64,000 bases of DNA from Neonectria sp. B-13. Taxonomy: Eukaryota; Ascomycota; Sordariomycetes; Hypocreales; Nectriaceae. Positions 11,066 through 22,350 of the stretch are shown one piece after another. Location: the NCBI GenBank assembly GCA_002682825.1, contig NOKP01000060.1:34450-98449 (forward strand), read 5' to 3'. The notes under the pieces were generated by a model, which was given only the letters and a program-made list of their open reading frames with translations, did no database searches and had not been told where the DNA came from. The translations under genes and the position numbers were made by a program. Every line of letters starts with the position of its first letter. Within the stretch, counting starts at the first letter, position 1.

Positions 11066-14000
11066 TCAGCCTACTATCTGGCATTCAATCGTATAGTCAT
11101 AGATGATGCCGCCACAGTCTGTGTTTCCATTCCCAGCAGAGCATGTTACAGTCGGGTTGCCGTCGCAGACAATAGTACCCACTGACTTGCTTGAACCAGA
11201 GTACTGACAGTTACTAAATGTATCGATGTTAAAAGTCGGCAAGCCCTGGGGGTACGGCTGGGAGCCCTCGTTGGTCTCAGCTATGGTCTGGATGTTGCAC
11301 AGGCCGCCCGGGAGGAAAACGCTGTTGATATTGAAGACGTTCCACCAAAAGCTGGCCTGGTTGTTGACGATCTGGGAGGCAAGACTGATCATCAGGATCG
11401 AGCTATGGGTCACCGGAGGCGGAGGAGGCGTAAGGACCGGCGGGGGCGGGATCCAGATGGGGTTGGGTCTACACGGGCAGCCGTAGAAGTTGCCCATGCA
11501 GACGGGGTTGGCGTCGGCGTTGAAGGCGCCGTTGCAGCCGTTTGTATCGCAGCTCTGGATATCGCCGCATGTGGACTACGAGTGGACGGTCAGCTTGAGT
11601 GACGAGGAGGAGTCAAATGTTTTGCCAACGTACCGTCACGGGCTTACACACGCAACCCGCAAACTTGCCCCGGCAGCGGGCCGTGTTGGAGCTGCTGTCA
11701 AAGGTACCAGCACAGCCATTGAGATCGCAAGCCAGTGCCTGGCCACACGTGTTCTGTGGTGTCCAGAGTCAGTAAGTCGCCTACAGGGAGAATGGGTAGT
11801 TGTTAATGGGGAGGGGAGGATCTCACCGAAGTGGCAGTACACTCGCATCCTTGAAAGTTGCCCTGGCACCGCGCCACGCCCTTAGAGTCGTACCCACCAG
11901 CGCATCCTTTGAGGTCGCAGCTCTGCTTGTTCCCACACGTAGCCGCCGTGGATGTACACTGGCAGCCCTTGAAGAAGCCGGTGCACTCGGCGGTGGGCAC
12001 GCTGCCTGGAAAGGCGCCCTTGCAGTTGTTCTTGTCGCAGCTCTGCGGCGGTCCACACGTGGCCGGGTTAGCCGAGCATTTGCACCCGACGAAGTTCTCG
12101 GTGCAGTATGCGTTGCCGTCGGACAGGTCAAAGGCGCCCCCGCAGTCGTTGAGGCCGCAGCTCTGTGACGATCCGCACGAGTTGGAAGTCGCTGTACAGT
12201 CGCAGCCCTTGAAGAAGTTGGTGCACTGCGCATAACGCTCTTTGCCAGAGAAGGCGCCGGCGCACTTGTTCTTGTCGCAGCTTTGTCGGCTTCCGCATGT
12301 GCTGGAGGTGGCTGTACACTCGCATCCTACGAAATTTTTGCTACAGAATGCCTTTCCGTTGGAGAGGTCAAAGGTGCCCGCACAGCCGTTGAGATCGCAG
12401 CTCTGCGATTTGCCACATGTCGCGGGCGTTGGTGAACACTCACAACCCAGGAAGTTGCCGGAGCACTGAGCAAATGGCTTGAGCCCGTTGAAGGCGCCAG
12501 CACATCCATTGAGATCGCAGCTCTGGTGTGCTCCGCAAGCGGCGGATGTTGCTGTACACTCGCAGCCCTTGAAGTTGCCGGTACACTGAGCATACTTTGA
12601 CGCCCCGTCAAAGCCGCCCGCGCAGCCGTTGAGATCGCAGCTCTGGTGGGCTCCGCAGGTGCTTGATGTCGCCGTGCATTCGCACCCTTTGAAGTTACCG
12701 GTACACTTTGCGAATGCCTCAAGACCATCAAAGGCACCCTTGCAGCCGTTGAGGCCGCAGCTTTGATGCGATCCGCAGGTGTTTGTTGTTGCTGTGCATG
12801 CGCACCCCTCAAAGTTACCTGTGCATTGGGCATATTCTGCTTGTCCCTTGAAAGCACCCGCACACCCGTTGAGGTCGCAGCTCTGATGGGACCCACACGT
12901 ATCTGATGTTGCCGTACACTGGCATCCCTTCTTGCTCCCAGCTTTGCAGATGGGAAACTTTGCGTGACCGTCAAAGGCACCGTCGCAACCGTCCGCGTCA
13001 CAGCTCTGAGCAGAGCCGCACAATACGCCAGTGGGATCTGGCATCTCGGAGAACGTGACGGGCGGGTTGAGGTAAGTCAAGATGTTGCTGGGTCCAATGC
13101 CACCATGGATGATTGTCGTGACGGATGAAGGTGGTGCCTGGCATACCTTCGCGTTGACGCAGTCCCGATACGCCGTGTATAGGTACACGGCGAAAGCCTG
13201 GCCCTCGGGTGATCCTTTGGTGAACTCGGTCCTGTCCAGCCACGAATACGGGTTCACGGCAGGCACAAAAACGCCGTCGCCGCCCTGCTGCTTCGAGAGA
13301 CCTTTGCGGTTGGCGTCCGCCCAAGCGACGTACTTTTGCGGAAACATACTCGGGTCGTTGACAGCCATTCGATAAGCCACAGCTGAGAGCATCGCAGTCC
13401 CAGAGATCTCGCCAAACCAGCTGCCATCGTCGAGGTAGTTGCGCAGTAGGCCATTATCTAATCCCGAGGCCATGGCGCCATCAAGAATCTCTTTGATCCA
13501 CGTCTTCAGCTGGCCGGCCTGTGATGCCAGTGAAGATGACGAACCGGACCACTTCTGGAGAGTGTGCAGCACCCGGACCATGCCATAGCTGGCCCAGCCG
13601 TTCCCCGTGGACCACAGCCCGGTGTCCTGAGACTGTGGGCCAATGATGTGCCGCCAGTTGAGATGTTGGCTGGTTTTCAGGACGTCACGGTGCAGGCCAC
13701 ACTGCTTTACACTTTCAGCCATCAAAGAGACATTATTTTGCTGAACAGCTAGATACGCCACTGCATAGTTTAAGAAGGAGACTGTTAGTTATATTCAGTG
13801 TAACGAGAGACAAGATAATAGATGCAACGCACGAAATGGAAAGGACATGGCCATGTTGTCAGCCCACACCTCTGCTACATCGGGTCGCTGCGAAATCGCG
13901 CCGTTGCTCCATCTTGGAGCCACGTTCAGGAGGTAATTGGCCTGGCGGTTCGAGGCGTCAAGATATATACTGTCCGACTGCCCCAGAAGGATTGCCGACA

Positions 14001-14340
14001 CACCGAGCGAGGCTGGATCACCAACGGCAGAGTCATCGACGAAAACCTCTGAGTTGCGGTTGATGAATTGCCTGGCGTAGGCAAGGGCCATGGTGGCAGA
14101 GTCTGCCTTCGGGATCTTGCTGCCGGGGAACGCGTCGGATCCAAAAACGGACAACTCGGGGTTGTACAGCTCTAGCAGGGCTTCCGCACTCGTGCCCCAT
14201 TCCCAAGAATGAGACGCCTTTTCAATCATGACCTGGGCTGCCGTGTAGGCGTTGAAGCCGGCCGTGACATCGTTGGCGGTGGCGGCACGAATGAAAAGGG
14301 ATAAAAGGATACAGAACGGGCCATGCTTGACAAAGTGCAT
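11066..14340 (-). CDS. Secreted six-hairpin glycosidase with twelve Cys-rich modules
   Basis: Four exons (14340-13833, 13760-11827, 11753-11634, 11575-11066) give 1023 residues. A signal peptide (MHFVKHGPFCILLSLFIRAA) leads into a GH88/GH105-like six-hairpin domain at about residues 25-380, with GPQSQDTGLWSTGNGWASYG and DDGSWFGEISGTAMLS as in YteR-type unsaturated rhamnogalacturonyl hydrolases. From about residue 415 come twelve tandem modules of about 40 residues, each with six cysteines (consensus start CGxxQSCDLNGCAGAF, end GNFKGCECTA). Exons 3 and 4 each begin exactly at a module start, supporting the splicing. A proline run (PPPPVLTPPPPP) and a Cys-containing tail of about 130 residues follow. 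The protein is likely extracellular or wall-bound, with the modules binding a glycan or acting as a stalk. It is divergent from the WSC-subtilase gene. Confidence 0.85.
11459..13026 (-). repeat. Twelve tandem ~120-bp coding repeats (six-Cys module)
   Basis: Within the glycosidase gene, a unit of about 117-123 bp repeats twelve times, ten in exon 2 and one each at the start of exons 3 and 4. Every unit encodes CG-x-x-QSC-D-x-x-GC near the start and C-x(2)-x-F-x-GC-x-C near the end. Spacing between units is almost constant and DNA similarity between neighbours is visible by eye, pointing to expansion by unequal crossing-over. Confidence 0.9.
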
Positions 14341-15069
14341 CTTGGCTATAACTTGGCGTGTGTATCACCAGGGGAGCATGAGACGACTTGTGTACTAGTA
14401 AATAGGACATGGCGAGGTGTTATCACCGCAAGCTAGGTGTCATGACAATCCGAGATAACCGGGCATACGAGCGATGACGACGAGCCCATAGACCCATAGA
14501 CAGAGCTGACTCTACATACGGCAGTTCGCATGGACTATCACCAGACGGGTCGGCACGACGATCCGAACATCAGCGCTAGTATCTGCCGTACCCGTGCTGG
14601 GCAGACCATATCCAACCATTAGGCGACGCCACATCGTGGCTCGTATGGTCCCTCGCCCACCCGTAAAAGGCCCGAGTTCCGACGATCACGCTGACTGATG
14701 TCTCAGGAACGCAACCTTACGTGAGCCAGTAGGGCTTATTTGTGGTAACTAGAATCTCGGGATCAGCAATGAATACGGTGGGAATTAACGGAAATAGTAC
14801 ATGATTAGATATTCGGTTGTGGTTGTCTGTTTTCGTCAATATGACCAGAAAGGGAGTAAGTTAGGTACTGATAATCTAGAGAGTATGGTTAGACGAAAAG
14901 AATATGTATACAACCATGGCCGCCATATCGAATCAGCTGGGAAGCAAGCACTGACATACACAGTAAAAACCACGCCGCCGTATACAGCCTTCTAAACTAG
15001 GGGTCCCCTTGACTAGCAACGCTACTCATTGAGGCACGTCGGTCGGCTTCCTCTTTTGCCCTGGCAGCC
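14341..15069. promoter_or_regulatory. Divergent promoter of two secreted-protein genes
   Basis: These 729 bp separate the start codons of the glycosidase gene (minus) and the WSC-subtilase gene (plus). No ORF inside looks real. The shared upstream region suggests the two secreted proteins are expressed together. Confidence 0.4.
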
Positions 15070-18000
15070 ATGCTCTCTTTCTTCACGCTCCTGGGCATAC
15101 TTCTCTGCACCATCGACACCTGCAGCGCCATTCCTTTCTCAAAGCTGCGCCACCCAGTTTTCGTGCCGGGTACTGGTTCTGACAAGGCGTTGCATAGGCG
15201 AGCTACCTCGTCGGATCCTTCGTGCCCGGAGGGCTTCCTCTGCGAAGCTGACCGCAAGACGAGCTGTCCATCAGGAACGCAGTGTCCGTTGGGCGATGTG
15301 TGCATCGACTTTGGCGGCGTCCTTGCCTGTGCCTCCGATGCCAGTGTCAAGTATTGTGCCTTCAACCCGGACAGCTTCGAGGCCGTGGGGTGTTCCGCTG
15401 GAATATGCTGCCATGGCCAATGCTACAAATCGAACAGCATCTGCTGCACCAAAAACAGCGTCAAATGTGAGCTGAACACGGCCTGCAACGTCTGTAGTTC
15501 CGGACAGACATGCGGTTCCAGCGGTTGCGTCGGCTCCGAGCCCGGGGGCTCTTCAAAACCTCCTCCCGCTACCACCATGTCCACCACGTCGGTGACACCA
15601 CCGAAGACTACTTCCAAGGAAACAACCTCTATCTCGACCAAGCATCCGGTACATCCCACTACCACCATGTCCACCACGTCGGTGACACCACCGAAGACTA
15701 CTTCCAAGGAAACAACTTCCATCTCGACCAAGCGTCCGGTACATCCCACTACCACTGATGAGCCGACTTCAGCAGAGCCTACTACCGCGCTTCCAACCTC
15801 CAGCACGACTGGGAAGCCTGCCCCAACAGTTGTGTCGCAAGTCGGCAACTTCGAGAATCTCGGCTGTTTCCAGGACACAGACCCTAACAACCACGTGCTC
15901 CGTGCTGACCAGACGGAAGATGACAGCGGCATGACAGTTGAGAAATGCGTCTCTTTTGCCAAGAAAAACGACTGGAAGTACGCCGGGGTTGAGTTCGGCA
16001 CCCAGTGCTTCGTAGGCAACACACTGCGGGATGCACCCAGCGCACCCCAAGGCGACTGCAGCCAAGTCTGCGCTGGCGATGACTCCGAGTTGTGCGGCAA
16101 CAGGAATCGCATCCAAGTGTACAGCGACAGCACCTGGTTTTCGCCTACTGTGGCAGAGATCCAGGCTGTACTGAAAGACTTCAACGACACGCTGGCCCAT
16201 GCCAAGTCAGCTGTTGCGCAGTACCAGGAGGATGTAGAGCAGTACAAGACTGACGGCGGGAGCATCAAGAATAGAAGAAGCATGCAGGTTGAGGAGCGGC
16301 GAGATGGACCCGTGCTTACGGACGTGCTGAGAACCGACCTGGAGAATATCCAGGGAGACTTTAAGATGATCAAGGTCATCCAGGCTACATTGAGTACGCC
16401 CCTCCTCCATCTCCTTATTTCTTTAGACATGAGAAACTTGCTAATGTCAAGCGCTGCTGTTAGTCAAAAACTCTGAGCGTAGTCTCAAGGTCTGGAAACT
16501 CGGCCTAGAGATAGACATCAATATCACGACTGATCCATCGGTAAGTCTGTCACCTAATGCCGTAGTGATCGGTTCTGTCGGCTAGCTACACGCGAATTTC
16601 TCATCCGTGTCACTGACGTGTGTGATAGGTGACTCCGGAAGATTTCGAGACCCTCCAGGACGCAGGTAAGCAGGCGCTCTCTATCGCCGGATACTTGGGA
16701 CTCGGCCGGCGACTGGCTTGTATGACTACTGACCATACACTCCAGTCGTGCAAGTATCATCGGATACCATCGCAAATGTTGCGGATGCTGCCGAAGCAGA
16801 CAATGCGCTGATCGAGCCGGCCCTTGCCGGAGGTGTTGTGCCCGTCCTAGACGTTGTGTCTGACCTTGCTGTGGTGTCGACTGCGGTAAGTACCCAAATG
16901 GCTTCGCTCGGTAGGGGGGGGGATACAGTGGCCCATCTCCATCAACATGCCCTGGCTGACTAGATACATACAGGTCACATCTATTGGCGTCTCGGCTATT
17001 GGCGAGGCGGTTGCGACGGGTATTTGTAAGTTCTTTGACCTAGCTTCTCCTAGCCTTAACACCATCACGTCGTACAGAATCTGCCTCCTAGCTCCCGAGC
17101 TATAAACAAGGTGGAGGGAGGGGTGGCACCAAATGTACCCTACCTCGACAACAATTTACTGACTAGAAGTCCTTCCACAGTTGCTATCATCGCCGGTCTA
17201 TTAGGAGCAGTCGCCGTAAGTCCCGGCGGCGGGAATCCCACCAAGCCGCCATCGACGACGGAACCAGCCATGACGACAACGGCGAGTTCTAGCACTTGTA
17301 CTGCTACGGCCACACAGACATCGATAATCATCATCACAAAGTCAGGCACCACAAAAGCACAGTATAACGAGCTTGTGGACAGTCTGCCCAAGAACCAGAA
17401 CAATATCCAGAAGACGGATTCCTGGCTGCCCAACGTAAGTCAGGCCGTGCAATGCGGTATGCTGTCTGAAAAGATATGGATCTCTAACCTCGAGGCTGTA
17501 GTGGATCTACGTTGCAACCCTTGATCAATGCACGTCGGAAGCGTTGTGGAAAAACCCAATTGTCCAGGCTATGAGCATTGATGCCACATTCGCATCACTT
17601 GACCCATCTGAGAATGACGACTCATCAGGCACTTCCAAGAGGTCCATTGTGGATAAAAAAGAGCCAAATATGGAGGAGACCCTGCGGCGCCGGGCTGTCC
17701 CTGGTCCAAAGAGCAAATACTTACAACAGACCCCCAACGGTCCTGGCCATCTCAACTGGTTGACGCAGCTGTCGCGCTATACCCAACTCACAGGTTCGTT
17801 CCTCGATTTTGAGGAGTTTATCTTTGATGACGGTGCTGCACGAGAGGCTTCCCTGTCAACCATGTACATTATTGACAAAAACTTTCTAAATACTCATGCG
17901 GTATGTCACCTCCCTTCCTTCGCGAGCCTGCATCTTCCTTCGCCGTCCTTTATCTGCCCTTTTCAACTCTTCCTCGTCTCTCAAGCAAAGGTTCTGTGTA

Positions 18001-19201
18001 CATGTTGGCCTTGGTCAGCGAGAATGAAAGCCCTACACAAATGATCCGAGGCAGCCGCACCCAGAAACTGACTGTGGTGCCTAGGACTTTGCTTCTCGGG
18101 TCATCGCACAGCTCGGAGTCAACGCACACGGGACAAGCGGCAGCCCCCAGGTTTTTACAATCGGCTCCCACGGAACATGCATGGTTTCGCTCGCAGCGGG
18201 AAGCTACTCTAGCGTTGCCAAGCGTGCGAATATCGTCACTGTACAGCTTCCGGACATCGGCGGTACTTCTATGGAGTCGGATGTCAAGCGTGCCGTCTTC
18301 GCCCTCCTATCGGTACTCGAGCACGCGATATCGACCAACGCCCAAGGCCATGCGGTGCTCTCCATGTCGTTTGCCGTTCCGCGGGACACCTTGTGGTGGA
18401 GTAAACCTACGGTGGCCATTCCGCAGGGCAGATTTACCGACCCATTTGAGGTGTATATCCCGCAGCTCATCGACTCGGGCATCGTGCCGGTCTGCTCTGC
18501 CGGCAACAAACACGACAATGCCAACCCAGTTGCCAGTGACTTGTCGACCAATACGCCCCGCGCTGCCGGTGGGAGTGATACAGGTCTCATCGTGGTAGGG
18601 AACGCACAATACGACGGAACACGGCAAAAGACTTCGCAGTACTTGGATGCATCGGGAAAAGGCATCCTCAGTCTTTACAACGTCGGCACCATGGTAGACT
18701 GCGCCGTCCTAGACCCCGGCACAAACAACCCGGCCAAGATGGAGGGCACTCACTGGCGCGTCGAGAATCCGGGCACGTCCCAGGCTACAGCCATCACGGC
18801 GGGGATGATCGCATATTACCTTGCCGATCCCGTCATAGGCCCGCAGTTACGCGCTGTCGGAAACTCCCGGGTTGCTTCAAACGTCAAGGGGTTCCTACAG
18901 GCGAACGGCCGACTTCTAAAAGGCGATGTCGGCACTGGCGACGGTATTCCTCGAGCTGCCCTTGGCGATCGTATCCCTTGTCAGGGCGGCACCGCTGGCC
19001 GTCCTACAATACCACCTGTTTTTATACCGGGGCAAAACAACGGTCGATCATTGTTGACCAAGCAAATTACGGATGGTCAGACCGTTCTAGTCAATGTAAG
19101 TTCGCGGCTGATTTTCTGTCCTCCTTTCTACTGCGGTAGTTTAGTCCGGTGTGTTTTACTGATATAACCGTGTCTAGGCGGATTGTTGGAACCTTCAGTA
19201 A
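15070..19201 (+). CDS. Secreted Cys-rich/WSC-domain subtilisin-like (S8) protease
   Basis: Nine exons (15070-16393, 16464-16540, 16629-16665, 16746-16885, 16974-17025, 17181-17434, 17502-17900, 18085-19095, 19178-19201) give 1105 residues. In order: signal peptide; Cys-rich domain (residues 52-153); Ser/Thr/Pro linker with a 30-residue duplication; WSC domain (261-351, NLGCFQDTDPNNHVL to GNRNRIQVY); a helical linker; a short hydrophobic stretch (AIIAGLLGAVAV); and an S8 domain. The triad is Asp753 (YIIDKNF), His790 (GSHGT) and Ser993 (GTSQAT), with oxyanion Asn902 (SAGN). The WSC domain binds wall glycans, so a wall-associated serine protease is likely. The introns at 17026-17180 and 17901-18084 are long and less certain, and the short last exon is tentative. 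Confidence 0.8.
15571..15750 (+). repeat. 90-bp direct tandem duplication in the linker
   Basis: The 90 bp at 15571-15660 are repeated at 15661-15750 with only a few differences (for example AAGCATCCG versus AAGCGTCCG). They encode a 30-residue Thr/Ser/Lys/Pro-rich linker segment beginning TTMSTTSVTPPKTTSKE. The near identity points to a recent slippage or unequal-crossover duplication. Confidence 0.9.
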
Positions 19202-19441
19202 AGGCGGCCTTATGCATTCCAACTATTATAGGGGGGCACATGTTGAAACGCGCTCTAAGAAGCGCTATCCGGCAGTTGTTGAGCTCATGTTTGACATGGA
19301 CACAGTCAGCGCTAACTTGGGGTTCAAGGTTACGGGGTTTTGATTCATAATAATGGAGCATGTTAATCAACGCAACAGACATTGCGTTGCCAACCCTTGA
19401 TACATCCGAACATAATACTCGTCTAATAAAGGACAGGAAGG

Positions 19442-19720
19442 TCACTCGCTCTTCCAACGCTCATACTGCAGCCAACAAAATAGCGTGAGAACAGCTATCA
19501 TAAAAGATCCGATAACAGCGCAATTGATCCGTCCCAAGTGAGAACTGAGTAAAAAGTGACAAAACCGCCAAATAAAATCATGAGCAGTAATGCAGCAAAG
19601 CTGACAACGCGCTTGTTCCAGCCTTCGTTGGTGTATATGCCCCACCCTGGGCACTCTAAGTCCTCGTTCCAAGCGAGCATGTCTCTGCGTTTCTTGGGAA
19701 ACATCTTCTACCAAAAGCAA
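19442..19720 (-). pseudogene. Fragment of a small membrane-protein gene, frameshifted
   Basis: On the minus strand one frame reads a hydrophilic stretch (MFPKKRRDMLAWNEDLECPG) and a transmembrane-like one (VVSFAALLLMILFGGFVTFY). The frame stops, but the neighbouring frame continues with a second hydrophobic segment ending CWLQYERWKSE. No intron with usable GT-AG ends links the two around 19510-19545, so a one-base shift is likely. The piece sits beside AT-rich decayed DNA and resembles a relic. The family is not recognised. Confidence 0.35.
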
Positions 19721-20018
19721 CCAAGATATTCGCCCGATTTAAGCAGTTTATTAAAGAACGGAATGCTAATGATTTCTCATTTTGAGAATATAGAGAGTAA
19801 TTGTGTTTTATTTTAAGTTCAACATCTTCTATACTAGACCTTTTTAACACAAACCATTTTTACTAAGTATCCTAAGAAAAACATGTAAGAAATGTATGAG
19901 TAGCTAGCTTACTAAAGTTACTACTAATAACTTCTATTCATATTAACATTAGCTAAAACTCTAATTATTGATTAGCCTAAATATTGTAATATATTAATGG
20001 CTTAAAGTGGAACTCTAA

Positions 20019-20196
20019 TGTCTATATCACTGTGTACATAAGGGATGATTCCCCCTTTAGCTAGCTTAGTCTATTACCTTATTCTCTCAACCTTATCCCA
20101 TCTTTTAATCTGTCTGTCTCACAGACCCCTAAAAGACCTCCTATCTATAACGCCTTAGACCTACCCTAGACCCCTAGGTTAGACCCGACCGTTACA
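20019..20196. mobile_element. Possible short solo LTR
   Basis: The segment starts TGTCTATATCAC and ends GACCCGACCGTTACA (TG...CA in LTR style), and is flanked by CTAA on both sides (20015-20018 and 20197-20200). Its last 60-70 bp (GCCTTAGACCTACCCTAGACC onwards) match, allowing C-to-T changes, the end of the solo LTR at 49538-49925, so both may derive from one LTR family. The 5' part is not clearly shared, so it may be truncated or from another subfamily. Confidence 0.4.
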
Positions 20197-20826
20197 CTAA
20201 CAGTCTAGCCCTAGTATCAGCTGCAATTAATACTCACTTTATAATGCATAGAGAAAAATATTTTTTCTTTGTCATTAAAGACACAAATCTAAGAACCTTT
20301 GGGTAATCTTCTCATGCAACCGTATGTAAAGTGACAATTGCAGCTTTCAATACTTGGTTCCTCTATAGACGGAGAAGTGGCTCAATCAATGTCTAAGGAT
20401 TGAGGAACTACCTTTGGGCCAACTATTGAGCCAAATTTCCTCTAGGCACCCGTACCTCGTGAGAAAATCCACTGGGGTCCATGAAACAAACTCGCACTGA
20501 CATTCTCAGGTAAAATTGATCAGCGCGAGGAAGAGAAACTTGAAAAATCACAAAGACAAGCGAGAATGTGGAACCCAAGAGATTTCCTAGGGCTGCCCGA
20601 TGACCTGATCGCGGCTGAAGAGACGTTTGGGGAACTGAGTAAAGCTACGATCAGAGATACACAGTGTTGGCACTGGAAGGGCCTGTTGAATGGACGTCGG
20701 CGTTTCAGATAAGGTCATGGACCTGTGTTCTCAGGCTCCAAAACACGTGACTCAAAAGCTGGGGATGAATCTGGGGCGGAGCAGAAGTCCTTTCGTCTCA
20801 ACAACACATGAAACGTTGCAGCCATC

Positions 20827-22350
20827 ATGGAAGACCCAGGGTATATTGCGCGCGTCGCCCGCATCCGCCAAGAGCGAGAGCGAGAGAAGGCCGAAAAGAG
20901 CCAACGCAGAGAACAAGCGCGCCAGCAGAACGAGCTCCGCCGGGCGCAAATGACACCCGAGGAGCGCGCGGAAGACGTGGAAGACGAGGAGGGGAGAAAG
21001 GCCAACAACAGAAGGCTCAAAGCGATGGAAGGCCTCGACCTTATCAAGATGACACTCAACGGAGAGCTTCTCAACCCAGATCTACAAGGGGCTATCCTCG
21101 GACAGACCCCATTATCGCCGGACCAGACTGCATTTCTACGATCACTAAACGGCTATAAGGAAGAAATGGGCGACATCGAATCGTTTCAACGACGCGTCTC
21201 TAACGTCAGAGACCTTAACCTCTATTGGTGCTCTCCTGAGCTATGCAAGTTTGCGCTCTGTGACTGGAGAGTTCCTAGGCACAGGAAGGACTACAATAAC
21301 GCTGGTTTAGAGGATATGTATAAGAAGCATCTTCGCTGTATGCGTAAGAACGATCGCATTGAGCAAGCTCGTGCCCTTGTTCGACCAACTAACCTTAAAA
21401 TTGCGCAGTACTGGGCGCAAAAGATGCTTGACGAATTTGAAGCAGCAGCAGCCAAAGGAGAGCAGCTCGATGCCCTTAATGCATGGGCTGGCATGAGGAT
21501 TCGTACACCATCCTGGGTCGAGGAAATCACACAGTCCAAGGAAGACTACGGCTTCATCATATACAAGTCTCGCGAGGTTGAGAGTCGATCCATGGTGGCC
21601 AAAGAACGCTGGTTCCAGGTTTGGAAGGGTAGAGATGCGGACCCTGAAGTGGACATTGACTTGCTCTCTGACAACTTTCATTCTTACAAGGATGCTGAGA
21701 ACAAAGTGTATAATGGATGGTTATTGAACAAACACATGCTCCCTCTATGGATTTCGCCCTGCCCAGAACATGGCCTATCATCAGAGCAAACCCCCTCTGC
21801 CTTTCGAGAGTAAGGCTTACAATCACAAACACATCGCTTTGAGTCTTAGCTGACTTTGATGGACAGACATTTCAAGACAGTGGAAACCCCGAAAATTTCC
21901 AACCTATGCATCCTAAAGAACACGTTTCTAGTTCTCGCCAACGACTGCATTTTCCATAAGCTGGACACCCACGAGCTGAACTATGATCCTATAACTGGCC
22001 CCCAGGAAAACAAAGTGCTCTCGGAACACATCCCAACATTCTTCCTCTGGGCTTATGATCCAGACTGGGAGCCTCCAAGTCCTCCCGATAGCCTTTCAAA
22101 TAATGAGTCTTCCGTCGAGGGCTGCACTTGCCGTGGCGCCTTCACGAGGGGCTACGGAGGCGCCGACGACGACGGATACGAAGGACGCGTCAAGGTCAAT
22201 ATATGCGACCTGTTCTGCTGGTTCTACTACGCTAGGGCCAATGGGGTCGGTCTCAAGGATCTGTGGCGCAAGGCACAGGGTATGGAAGATCAGACGTGGT
22301 GGTCTAGGGGCGCATATTGGGATCCAAGTCAACCTGAATGGCTGGCGTAG
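20827..22350 (+). CDS. Unrecognised protein with charged coiled-coil N-terminus
   Basis: Two exons (20827-21809 and 21867-22350) with a 57-nt GT-AG intron give 488 residues. The first 75 residues are Arg/Glu/Gln-rich and helical (RIRQEREREKAEKSQRREQA), probably a coiled coil. The rest is globular-looking, with YWCSPELCKFALCDWRVPRHR, a Trp-rich region (ERWFQVWKGRDADPEVDIDL) and a short Gly/Asp-rich patch (RGYGGADDDGYEG). No known domain is recognised and no signal peptide or membrane segment is seen. The 3' end overlaps the convergent minus-strand gene by 47 bp. It sits between decayed repeats, so it may be an accessory orphan gene. The frame is long and uses ordinary codons, so it is likely real. 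Confidence 0.65.

Noticed and set aside
11800..13001. Several frames of 75-224 codons over the Cys-rich repeats on both strands
   Set aside because: They are other-frame readings of the 120-bp repeat; the six-Cys frame is the only one with regular modules and correct splice phases.
15423..16430. 335-codon minus-strand frame opposite the WSC-subtilase exon 1
   Set aside because: It is the antisense shadow of a clear WSC/linker coding exon; it has no motif and its composition reflects the sense repeats.
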